Under the pieces are notes generated by a model that did not search any database, was not told where the DNA came from, and worked only from the letters and a program-made list of their open reading frames with translations. A stretch of 64,000 nucleotides of DNA from Closterium sp. Naga37s-1 (taxonomy: Eukaryota; Streptophyta; Zygnematophyceae; Desmidiales; Closteriaceae), in assembly GCA_947471745.1 (NCBI GenBank), contig CANJKZ010000084.1:3290001-3354000 (forward strand), given 5' to 3'. The position numbers and the translations under genes were made by a program. Within the stretch, counting starts at the first letter, position 1, and every line of letters begins with the position of its first letter. Below are positions 53,735-64,000 of the stretch, piece by piece.

Positions 53735-56275
53735 CTCCGCCTCCCCACCGCCACGACACGCGTTACCAGGCGGCCTACCGGCGTGCGCGCGAGGAGCAAG
53801 AGCGGTTGGAGCGGGAGCGGCAGGAGTTGCGTCAGTTGGACCTGCTGGAGCAGTAGCAGCAGCGGCAGCAGCAGCAGCAACAGCCGCCGCCACCACCGCA
53901 GCCGCAGCAGCTCCCTCTAGAGCGGCAGTTTCTCCCGTCCGTTAGTGGCCTCCGGGCCCTTGGTCTTCCCTCCTCTCCTCCTGTCCGCCCTCCGTCTCCT
54001 CCTGCCTTTGGTCCTACGTTTTCTCCTCCTGATGCTCGTCCGGCGGTCTGGTCTTCTCCTCCACTGCAGTCTCCTCCTCCTGTTGTCCGTCAGTACCGTT
54101 CTCGTCCTTGTCCTCCGAGTTCTCGTCCCTCGTCCCCCGTTACCGACCTCCACACTGCCCTCCTTTGTACCTCTCTTCGTCGTTCTCCTCCTATGGTGTT
54201 AGTTCTCTCGTCTCCTCCTCCATCTTCTCTTCTTGTCTCCCCTACTCCTATCTTCGACTACTACCGTGCTGTTCGCCCTGTTGTCTCCCGCGTTCTAGCC
54301 ACTGTTGTCACCGACCCTCGTTTCCCTCCGTCGTCTGTCTCGGCTCTCACTGCCGCTCTTGCTGACTTTGCCACCGCCAGCCGTCTTGACTACAGCACTC
54401 GTGTGGTGCCTGCTCCGCCTACTCGTCCTCTGTCCGTCGGGGGTGAGTTTGCCCTTGGCTGTGACGTCCTAGAGGACAGGCACTCGGAGCTGGTGTACCT
54501 GGCAGCCGCTTCTCCCACTCTCTGTGCCATGCTGCTTTTCCCCTGAGGGAGACCCCGACGCCCTTGACTTAATGACTCCTCGCACGTGCCGTGATGCAGT
54601 GTGAGGGCCGTGGGCCTCTCAGTGGAAGGCGGCCACGGACTCAGAGTTGGCGTCTTGGAGATCCACAGGCACGTACGTCGACGCAGTTCCCCCTCTCCGG
54701 GCGAACGTAGTCGATGGCATGTGGCTCTTCAAGGTGAAGAGGCCGCTTGGATCACCCCCGATGTTCAAGGCGCGCTATGTGGCGAGAGGCTTCAGTCAGC
54801 GCGAGGGAGTTGACTTCTTTCAGACCTTCGCGCCGACCCCGAAGACGACTACACTTCGGGTGTTACTACACGTAGCAGCACAGCGTCACTACGAGCTCTA
54901 CTCCCTCGACTTCTCCACTGCCTTTCTTCAGGGACGACTGCACAAGGATATCTGGCTGTGCCGTCCTCCTGGTTTCACTGGTACTTTCCTTACTGGGACC
55001 CAGTGGAGCCTGAGGCGACCAGTCTACGGTCTCCGCCAGTCGCCCCATGAGTGGCACGGCACTCTTCGCTCCACGCTTCGTGACCTAGTGTTTCGCCCTT
55101 CCTCTGCTGACCCGTCACTGTTTGTTCGTGCCAGCTCCACTCCTTTCTTTATACTCGTCTACGCCGACGACTTGGTCTTTGCTACACCAGACAGGGAAGC
55201 TCTGGCTGAGGTGAAGTCCGAACTGCAGAAGAGACACACGTGCACTGACCTTGGTGAACTACAGCGCTACATTGGCCTGCAGATCACCAGGGACAGAGCC
55301 GCTCGCACCATCACGTTGACTCAGTCACACATGGTGCAGCAGGTCCTTCAGCGGTTCGGGTTTCAGTTCTCTACCACACAGCCCACTCCTCTTGCTGTAG
55401 ACCACAGGCTCACCAGCCCCTTCCCTGACGAGCCTTTTGAGCCCAGTGGTCCCTACCCAGAGATTGTTGGCTGCCTCATGTACCTGATGACCTGTACTCG
55501 CCCGGACCTCGCCTACCCTCTTAGCGTCCTCTCTCACTTTGTTGGACCTAGGAGGCACCGTCCTGTTCACTGGACGGCTGCTGTGAGGGTGGCGAAGTAC
55601 GTGGCAACTATATTAGGCATGGGACTTGTGCTTGGAGGGACTCGGCCAGTTGAGCTGACTGGCCTTTGTGACTCTTCTTACGCTGACGACGTGGAGACTC
55701 AGCGCTCGACCCAGGGTTACTGTTTCAGTATGGGAGCTGGGGCTGTATCATGGCAGTCCACACGGTCGTCGTCGGTGGCTTTGTCCAGTGCAGAGGCAGA
55801 GATCTACGCCGGTGCTATGGCGGCTCAGGAGCTTCGCTGGTTGACCTTCTTGCTCGCTGACCTTGGTGAGCGACCTCGCACAGCTTCGACCTTGTTCGCT
55901 GACAACAAGGCCATGATTCTCTTGTGTCGCGAGCCTCGACTGGAGACCAGGGTGAAGCGCATCGACGTCCGGTACTTCCTCTTGCGTGAGCTACAGCGAC
56001 GCGGCCAGGTGCGCCTGGACTTTGTGGCCTCAGAGGCCAACACTGCTGACCTCTTCACCAAGGCCTTGGCGCCTGGTGATCACCACTAGTTCTGTGTGCA
56101 GTTAGGGCTTGTTGGGGCAGGTCCTCGGTTGTTGTAGCCTTGTTGCTTGCTCTGCTTGTTGTGCTTTGCTATTATATATATCCTAGTGAACTCTTGAACT
56201 GGCCTTGTGGCCACTTGCTTGTGCTCGGTGTGGTGTCCTTGAGATCCACCCTGAGCTTGCTTTGCTTCTTGCATT
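53735..56275 (+). mobile_element. copia-8: subfamily B fossil, plus, copy 1
   Basis: Linker with a charged helix (REEQERLERERQELRQLDLL, about 53790-53850), Gln/Pro-rich and Ser/Pro-rich segments, then RT and RNase H (about 54600-56090) and the start of the 3' untranslated region, where copia C begins. RT has LVYADDLVFATPDREALAEV; RNase H has SSAEAEIYAGAMAAQELRWL and SEANTADLFTKALAPGDHH. RT and RNase H are one open stretch; the whole element is incomplete. Confidence 0.82.
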
Positions 56276-57332
56276 TGTTGAGATAATATGGAGACTTAAG
56301 CACTTCAGGGAATTCGTGCAGTATAGTGCGATACTTCGCACGTAATAGTAAAGTACCGATAGGCTGACGTCAGCAAAGCGCTACGCGCCCTAGGATGACG
56401 TCAGCACGTAGCTATAGGCCTCGCAAATAGTCACGTACCGTTTCAGAACAGGAATAGCGTGAATAATACAGTACAGTAGGCGAACAGGCACTTTACTCTA
56501 GCTATATATTCTGTATATAATCAGAGGAATGATGGAACTAGGAAACAGGTGGGGTACAAGTAGAAAACACAAAAGTGTTGTACCCTCTAAGGACTACCCC
56601 ACTACAGCCTAAACAGACTATAGCATATATAAGTTTGACACAAAGTTCGTCACGCCAAATCAGTTTACGTTGCAGTGCGACAACCAGAGTGCGATTACCA
56701 TCGCCAACAAGCCCGGCTTCGTCAATCGCACGAAACATATTTCACTGCGTTACTTCTTTGTCAAGGATGCGATCGACAAGGGGAGAATGCGCCTTGTCTA
56801 CTGTCCCACTGGTGACATGGCAGCTGACTCACTTACCAAGAAACTGACACGACAGAAGTTTCACCACTGCAACCAGCTCAGCGGCGTTTCTGAAACAACC
56901 GGGTAACTACACCGAACTCCTAGAAGTGAAGGGGAGTGTTGAGATAATATGGAGACTTAAGCACTTCAGGGAATTCGTGCAGTACAGTGCGAGACTTCGC
57001 ACGTAATAGTAAAGTACCGATAGGCTGACGTCAGCAAAGCGCTACGCGCCCTAGGATGACGTCAGCACGTAGCTATAGGCCTCGCAAATAGTCACGTACC
57101 GTTTCAGAACAGGAATAGCGTGAATAATACAGTACAGTAGGCGAACAGGTACTTTACTCTAGCTATATATTCTGTATGCTTGTCATTTTATAAAATATCC
57201 GATTTCAGAGACATTTATCCTGAAACATATCACTACATGGGCTTTTATTAGTCCAGACAAAGCCTTCTATAACTGGATTTAACTCATACAAGACTTCCGC
57301 TACGATAGGAAGCTACCATCCTAAGTATTACG
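56276..57332 (+). mobile_element. Copia subfamily C fossil, copy 2, with both LTR starts
   Basis: LTR starts at 56276 and 56937, both TGTTGAGATAATATGG, differing at about 3 of 236 compared positions. Between them are the inserted copia LTR (56512-56640) and the RNase H tail (56641-56906). It sits in the 3' untranslated region of the B-type copia ending at 56275. Internal region is incomplete. Confidence 0.72.
56512..56640 (-). repeat. Copia LTR (minus), copy 2
   Basis: Same as 48352-48480 in the second duplication unit. It lies between a C-type LTR and the C-type RNase H tail. Confidence 0.65.
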
Positions 57333-57461
57333 TGTTAGAATCACGAGGAATGGAATGAACTAGACAGCAGGTGGGTACAAATATGGAAACCTACAAAGTG
57401 TTGTACCCTGTATTGACTACCCCACTACAGCCTAGATAGACTATAGTAGATATGTTTGACA
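57333..57461 (-). repeat. copia-6 3' LTR, copy 2
   Basis: Same LTR in the second duplication unit. Confidence 0.85.
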
Positions 57462-59992
57462 CACCCCCATACGCAAAGTGGGGGAGAACAAGAGGTCACA
57501 AGACCAGTCAAGAAAGGCAAAGCAAGCTCAGGGTGGATCACAAAGTCACCACGCAGTCTGAGCACAAGCAAATGGCCACAAGGCCAGTTCACATGCAGAG
57601 TTATATAAAGGAGAGCAAACAATACAGTGAACACAACCTAGCAAGTGTAAGCATGCAGGTATATGTATAATGAGTACAGTACAAGCAGAGTCAAGAAGAA
57701 AGCAAGTGAGGCACAGTAGGTACAAGGCCTAGAACACTACAGAAACGCTGATGATCACAAGGCTGAAGTGCCTTGGTGAAAACATCAGCAGTGTTGGCCT
57801 AAGAGGCCACGTAAGCAAGACGAAGCTGGCCACGCTGCTGCAACTCTCGAGCAAGGAAGTAGCGTAGAGCAATGTGCTTCGTTCTGTGCTCCAGTCTGTG
57901 CTCCTGACACAAGGCCAGCATGGCCTTGTTGTCGACGTACAGAACTGGAGGAGAACGAGGCGCCTCTCCCAAGTCGGTCAGCAGGTAGGTGAGCCAACGA
58001 AGCTCCTGTGCAGCCATAGCCCCAGCGTAGATCTCAGCCTCACAACTGGAGCTGAGAACAAAAGAAGAGCGTGTAGACCGCCAAGAGACAGAGCCGGAGC
58101 CAAGACTGTAGGTGTAACCCTGTGACGACCGCTGCGTAGCCAAGTCGTCAACCCAGGAGGCGTCAGCGTGACCAGTGAGGACAACTCGAGCCCGTCCTCC
58201 AAGCACGAGCCCCATGCCCGATGTACTGCACAAGTATCGCAACACCCTCTTCGCAGCATCCCAGTGCACCTTTCGGTGCCTGCCGGGAGCCACGTAGCGA
58301 GCCAGAAGGCTGAGAGGGTATGCGAGGTCAGGTCGTGTGCAAGTCATCAGGTACATGAGGCAGCCCACAAGCTCTGGATACGGGCCACTCGGCTCTACGG
58401 ACTCGTCCGAAGGTGGAGCTGAGAGCGAGTGACTGGTAGGCAGAGGAGTGGACTGTGGCAAGGAGTACGTGAAGCCGAAGCGCTGAAGGACCTGCTGCAC
58501 CATGTGTGACTGAGTCAAGGTAATGGTGCGCTGTGCTCTGTCCCGGGTGATCCGCAAGCCAAGATAGCTGGTCAGTTCACCCAGGTCTGTGCACGTGTGT
58601 CTCTTCTGCAGCTCGGACTTCACGTGGGCGAGTGCCTCAGTGTCAGCAGTAGCAAAGACCAAGTCGTCTACGTACACGAGAACGTAGAACGGCGGCAGAG
58701 TAGTGTCAGTGCGTAGAAACAGAGAAGGGTCAGCAGTGGAAGGAGCAAAACCAAGAGAAGGAAGAGTCGTCCTGAGTGTGTCGTGCCACTCACGGGGTGC
58801 CTCGCGGAGACCGTAGACTGGCCGCCGGAGGCTCCACTGGGTACCAGCAGGAAACGACCCAGTGAAGCCAGGTGGGCGGCACAGCCAGATCTCCTCGTGG
58901 AGACTGCCCTGTAGGAAGGCTGTGCTGAAGTCAAGCGAGTGGAGCTCGTAGTCACGCTGAGCAGCAACGTGCAGCAGTACCCGAAGAGTGGTCATCTTCG
59001 GGGTAGGGGAGAAGGTCTGGAAGAAGTCAACTCCCTGTCGCTGACTGAAGCCACGTGCAACGTAACGCGCCTTGAAGGCAGGCGGAGAACCCGGCGGCCG
59101 CTTCACCCTGAAGATCCACATGCCACTGACAATGTTCGCCCCAGGTGGGGGAACCTCGTCTACGTAGGTGCCTGTGGACTTCCAGGAAGCCATCTCTGCG
59201 TCCATGGCTGCCTGCCACTGAGAGGAGTAGGGACCCTCTATCGCCTCTGCGTAAGAGCGCGGGGTCGGGATGTCTAGTGCATCCGGGTCTCCCTCAGGGG
59301 CAAGCAGCATGGACACGAGATGAGGTACAGAAGCAGCAAAGCACTCAAACTCCTCCTGTCTGTCCTCAAGAACGTCCGTGCCAAGAGCATACTCACCCCC
59401 GACGGACGGAGGACAGACAGACGCAGACGCAGACTCAGCAACAAGACTAGTGGCGTAGTCTAGGCGACAGGCTGCAGCAAAGTCAACGAGCTCAGTAACA
59501 AGAGCAGACGCAGCAGTGGACTCAAACAGAGGGTCAGTGACAGCAGTGGCCAGAAAGCGTGTGACAGTAGGACTAGCAGCACGAAGGGAGTCAGACTCCG
59601 GGTCCGGACCGTCAGGAAGAGAGGACGCAGGAGGAGAGGGCAGAGGGACACGCTGTGGAGCAGTAGAAGGACGCAGTGTCATAGAGTGAGTGCCTGGGAC
59701 AGGAGGTGGACGCGGACGCGAAACACGACCAGCGCGAACAGTACGGACAGGCGACGCAGAACGAGACGCAGGCGACACAGGACGAGACTCAGGCTCACGA
59801 CGCTCCGTAAGACCTCTAGTCGGTCCAGAGTAAGGAGAAGGACCAGGCAGCGGAGAGGCCGGCTGCAACTGCGACTGGGACTGGACAGGCGGTGGACTCA
59901 GGAAAGGAGGAGGAGGACCAGGAGAAGGCGGGGAGCGAAGAACCTGCCGAAGGAGCGGAACGTAGTACGGCCGCGGCCGCGCAGCGCCTCCA

Positions 59993-60443
59993 GAAACAGC
60001 AGAGACAGAACCGGTACCCTCAGCCCCAGGGTCTCCAGTCCTAGCAGCACCTCCAGCAGCTCCAGCACCAGCACCACCTCCAGCAGCGCCAGCACCTCCA
60101 GCAGCTCCAGTAGCACCTCCAGCACCTCCAGCCGCTCCAGCACCAGCAGCACCTCCAGCAGCTCCAGCACCAGCAGCACCTCCAGCAGCTCCAGTACCAG
60201 CACCACCTCCAGCAGCGCCAGCACCTCCAGTAGCTCCAGTAGCACTCCCAGCACCTCCAGCAGCTCCAGCACCAGCAGCACCTCCAGCAGCTCCAGCACC
60301 AGCAGCACCTCCAGCAGCTCCAGCACCAGTAGCACCTCCAGCAGCGCCAGCACCTCCAGCAGCGCCAGCAGCAGCAGCACCTCCAGTAGCTCTAGTAGCT
60401 CCAGCAGCACCAGCACCAGCACCAGCAGCAACTCGACAGCGCC
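59993..60443 (-). repeat. copia-6 Gly/Ala linker, copy 2
   Basis: Duplicate of 51820-52270, with the same repeat number by eye. Confidence 0.8.
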
Positions 60444-60666
60444 GAGAGTACCACTCACGAAGCCGCTGTGGAGAGAGGGGCTCCCGCCGCGACGGGACAC
60501 CTAGAGCACCTCCAGACTCAGTACGCGCAGGCTCAGCACCTCCAGACACAGTACCCGTAGGCGCCACACCCCCAGGCTCAGCACGCCCAGTCTCAGCACC
60601 CCCAGACTCAGCACCCCCAGTCTCAGCACCCCCAGTCTCCGCACCCGCAGGGTCAGGTGTTGAGCC

Positions 60667-61907
60667 TGGGGGTGCTGAGTCGGAGGGTGCGGAGTCTGGG
60701 GGTGCTGATCCTTGGGGTGCTGCTTTGTCTGGAGGTCCTGCTGGTGCTTCGTCTAGCCTGTCTCCATGGCCTGAGACTCTCTCCTCGCAGCAGAGTGAGT
60801 GGCTTGTTCGGCGCGCACGCCTTCGGAGTGGAGCTACTGGAGCTGGAGGCACTGGAGACGCTGGAGCTGGAGGTGCTGGAGTTACTGCTGGAGCTGGTGG
60901 TACTGGAGGTACTGCGGCTGCTGGACCTGGAGGTGCTCGTACCAGGGGTACTGGAGCTGCCGGGACTGGTGGTGTTGGGGTCGCTGGAGCTGGAGACCCT
61001 ACGGAGCCTAGAGCTGCTTGGGCTGAAGGTGCTGGAGCTGTAGGCACTGGAGCGGGAGGAGCTGGAGCTGGAGGAGCTGAAGCTGTTGACCCTGGACATG
61101 GAGGTGCTGGAGGCACTGTGCGGCCGCGACCGTACCTCGCTCCCCTGCTTCAGCAGGTTCTTGGTGTCCCGTCTTCTACTGGCCTTCCTCCTCCCTTACT
61201 GTGTCCGCCGCCTGACCAGTCGCAGCCACCGTTACAGCCAGCCTCCCCACTGCCTGCTCCTTCCCTTACACTGAGCAGCCCGGCGGTCTTACAGAGCGTC
61301 ATGAGCCAGCGTCTTGTCCTGCCTCCCCTGTTTGCACTGGTCGTCGCATTCCTCGTCCGCGTCCTCCTCCTTCTCCCGGCACACACGCTATGGTACTTTG
61401 TCCGTCCTCTGTTCCACTGCGTGTTCCTCTGCCGCCTCCTCCTGAGTCCTCTCTTCCTGCCGTCCTTGACCCTGAGTGTGATTGCGCTCGTGCTGCCAGT
61501 CCCAGTTTCTCTCGTCTCCTCGCCACTCTTGTCACTGACCCTTCTTTTGAGTCCACTAATGTTCTCTTTCAAGGCACGTACCCTAGTGCCTTCGCTAGGG
61601 TATGATCATTGTATTGTTTGTTCTCTTTCATATAACTCTGCATGTGAACTGGCCTTGTGGCCCTTTGCTTGTGCTCGTACTGTGTGGTGACTTTGTGATC
61701 CACCCTGAGCTTGCTTTGCTTTTCTTGATTGGTCTTGTGACCACTTGTTCTCCCCCACTTTGCCTATGGGGGTGTGTCAGAATGTTATAGTGCTTACATT
61801 TGTGTAGGCTACAGTGGGGTAGCTCATAAGGGGTACAACCCAATTAGGGTTAATACTTGTACCCAACTCTTCGATAGTTCATTCGTTTGTGTTCGTTAGT
61901 TCTGACA
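60667..61907 (+). mobile_element. copia-7: subfamily A linker and 3' end, plus, copy 2
   Basis: Duplicate of 52494-53734 with LTR at 61775-61907. Confidence 0.78.
61775..61907 (+). repeat. copia-7 3' LTR, copy 2
   Basis: Same LTR in the second duplication unit. Confidence 0.85.
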
Positions 61908-63917
61908 CTCCGCCTCCCCACCGCCACGACACGCGTTACCAGGCGGCCTACCGGCGTGCGCGCGAGGAGCAAGAGCGGTTGGAGCGGGAGCGGCAGGAGT
62001 TGCGTCAGTTGGACCTGCTGGAGCAGTAGCAGCAGCGGCAGCAGCAGCAGCAACAGCTGCCACCACCACCGCAGCCGCAGCAGCTCCCTCTAGAGCGGCA
62101 GTTTCTCCCGTCCGTTAGTGGCCTCCGGGCCCTTGGTCTTCCCTCCTCTCCTCCTGTCCGCCCTCCGTCTCCTCCTGCCTTTGGTCCTACGTTTTCTCCT
62201 CCTGATGCTCGTCCGGCGGTCTGGTCTTCTCCTCCACTGCAGTCTCCTCCTCCTGTTGTCCGTCAGTACCGTTCTCGTCCTTGTCCTCCGAGTGCTCGTC
62301 CCTCGTCCCCCGTTACCGACCTCCACACTGCCCTCCTTTGTACCTCTCTTCGTCGTTCTCCTCCTATGGTGTTAGTTCTCTCGTCTCCTCCTCCATCTTC
62401 TCTTCTTGTCTCCCCTACTCCTATCTTCGACTACTACCGTGCTGTTCGCCCTGTTGTCTCCCGCGTTCTAGCCACTGTTGTCACCGACCCTCGTTTCCCT
62501 CCGTCGTCTGTCTCGGCTCTCACTGCCGCTCTTGCTGACTTTGCCACCCCCAGCCGTCTTGACTACAGCACTCGTGTGGTGCCTGCTCCGCCTACTCGTC
62601 CTCTGTCCGTCGGGGGTGAGTTTGCCCTTGGCTGTGACGTCCTAGAGGACAGGCACTCGGAGCTGGTGTACCTGGCAGCCGCTTCTCCCACTCTCTGTGC
62701 CATGCTGCTTTTCCCCTGAGGGAGACCCCGACGCCCTTGACTTAATGACTCCTCGCACGTGCCGTGATGCAGTGTGAGGGCCGTGGGCCTCTCAGTGGAA
62801 GGCGGCCACGGACTCAGAGTTGGCGTCTTGGAGATCCACAGGCACGTACGTCGACGCAGTTCCCCCTCTCCGGGCGAACGTAGTCGATGGCATGTGGCTC
62901 TTCAAGGTGAAGAGGCCGCTTGGATCACCCCCGATGTTCAAGGCGCGCTATGTGGCGAGAGGCTTCAGTCAGCGCGAGGGAGTTGACTTCTTTCAGACCT
63001 TCGCGCCGACCCCGAAGACGACTACACTTTGGGTGTTACTACACGTAGCAGCACAGCGTCACTACGAGCTCCACTCCCTCGACTTCTCCACTGCCTTTCT
63101 CCAGGGACGACTGCACAAGGATATCTGGCTGTGCCGTCCTCCTGGTTTCACTGGTACTTTCCTTACTGGGACCCAGTGGAGCCTGAGGCGACCAGTCTAC
63201 GGTCTCCACCAGTCGCCCCATGAGTGGCACGGCACTCTTCGCTCCACGCTTCGTGACCTAGTGTTTCGCCCTTCCTCTGCTGACCCGTCACTGTTTGTTC
63301 GTGCCAGCTCCACTCCTTTCTTTATACTCGTCTACGCCGACGACTTGGTCTTTGCTACACCAGACAGGGAAGCTCTGGCTGAGGTGAAGTCCGAACTGCA
63401 GAAGAGACACACGTGCACTGACCTTGGTGAACTACAGCGCTACATTGGCCTGCAGATCACCAGGGACAGAGCCGCTCGCACCATCACGTTGACTCAGTCA
63501 CACATGGTGCAGCAGGTCCTTCAGCGGTTCGGGTTTCAGTTCTCTACCACACAGCCCACTCCTCTTGCTGTAGACCACAGGCTCACCAGCCCCTTCCCTG
63601 ACAAGCCTTTTGAGCCCAGTGGTCCCTACCCAGAGATTGTTGGCTGCCTCATGTACCTGATGACCTGTACTCGCCCGGACCTCGCCTACCCTCTTAGCGT
63701 CCTCTCTCACTTTGTTGGACCTAGGAGGCACCGTCCTGTTCACTGGACGGCTGCTGTGAGGGTGGCGAAGTACGTGGCAACTATATTAGGCATGGGACTT
63801 GTGCTTGGAGGGACTCGGCCAGTTGAGCTGACTGGCCTTTGTGACTCTTCTTACGCTGACGACGTGGAGACTCAGCGCTCGACCCAGGGTTACTGTTTCA
63901 GTATGGGAGCTAGGGCT
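61908..63917 (+). mobile_element. copia-8: subfamily B fossil, plus, copy 2
   Basis: Duplicate of 53735-55744, ending in RNase H at the junction near 63918. Confidence 0.82.
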
Positions 63918-64000
63918 GTGTCATAGAGTGAGTGCCTGGGACAGGAGGTGGACGCGGACGCGAAACACGACCAGCGCGAACAGTACGGACAGGCGACGCA
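63918..64000 (-). repeat. Third occurrence of copia-6 linker sequence
   Basis: These 83 bases are identical to 51503-51585 (and to the matching part of copy 2 from 59676). They are joined to copia-8 RNase H through a short shared word, GTGTCAT. The window ends here. Confidence 0.85.

Larger units (their letters stand above)
48311..56471. repeat. Tandem ~8.16 kb duplication, copy 1
   Basis: Matches 56472-63917 base for base with roughly 40 differences counted by eye over 7.4 kb, i.e. about 99.5% identity; offset 8160 bp on the left and 8173 bp after about 50280. The unit holds a partial C-type LTR, a copia LTR, a C-type RNase H tail and LTR, a minus copia, a plus copia tail and a subfamily-B copia. 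The left boundary lies inside a C-type LTR. Confidence 0.92.
57333..60666 (-). mobile_element. copia-6: subfamily A fossil, minus, copy 2
   Basis: Duplicate of 49173-52493. RT, RNase H and linker lie in one long open stretch; RT landmarks include YVDDLVFATADTEALAHVKS and LGLRITRDRAQRTITLTQSH. LTR 57333-57461. Incomplete as an element. Confidence 0.84.
56472..63917. repeat. Tandem ~8.16 kb duplication, copy 2
   Basis: Second copy of the block above, in direct orientation. It stays collinear until about 63917, in the RNase H region of the B-type copia, where the sequence switches. Confidence 0.92.

Noticed and set aside
1-64000. LINE, SINE, tRNA or rRNA genes
   Set aside because: No LINE-type RT or endonuclease, poly(A)-ended repeat, A/B box pair or rRNA segment was recognised; tRNA-like words found are retroelement primer sites.

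Overview
The window looks like a repeat-dense stretch of a nuclear genome from a streptophyte green alga or other early plant lineage. The evidence is plant-type Ty1/copia elements whose primer sites resemble the initiator tRNA-Met site, chromodomain-bearing Ty3/gypsy elements, spliceosomal GT-AG introns and a secreted DOMON protein. The copia polyprotein style (Gly/Ala linkers, LREW motifs) recalls sequences I associate with Closterium (Zygnematophyceae). That is recollection and could not be checked here.

Layout. 1-744 is the 3' end of a gypsy fossil. 840-10243 is copia-1, split by a composite insertion (5236-9063) made of opposed copia pieces. 10244-11800 holds an LTR remnant and a minus-strand copia gag/leader piece with GC-rich minisatellites. 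12215-13294 (minus) is the only host gene I can support: a four-exon gene for a 199-residue secreted DOMON protein with candidate heme ligands Met98 and His187. 13585-21065 is mostly non-coding, with a pair of inverted dispersed repeats, a large pyrimidine-rich 43/44-bp minisatellite block (14580-16600), a small coding-like island (16740-17520) and purine-rich blocks (17962-19655).

21066-31226 is a minus-strand gypsy (gypsy-1) with a young copia (copia-2, 21350-26028) in one LTR and a solo copia LTR with a perfect 5-bp target duplication in its integrase region. 31251-46010 is a plus-strand gypsy (gypsy-2) whose 5' LTR lies 24 bp from that of gypsy-1. It carries an unidentified ~0.86 kb insertion, copia-3 and a composite of copia-4 plus a subfamily-B tail. 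46011-48310 is the 5' part of copia-5. From 48311 on, an ~8.16 kb block of nested copia pieces is repeated in tandem (48311-56471 and 56472-63917, about 99.5% identical by eye). A further junction at 63918 returns to a linker sequence already seen twice.

No retroelement here looks complete; all are treated as fossils. The most interesting signals are non-coding and shared: a compound inverted repeat inside the ~130-bp copia LTRs, a hairpin at the polypurine tract next to the 3' LTR, and a conserved 3' untranslated block found across otherwise different subfamilies. I found no tRNA, rRNA, CRISPR array, or any gene cluster that would make a new defence or metabolic system.
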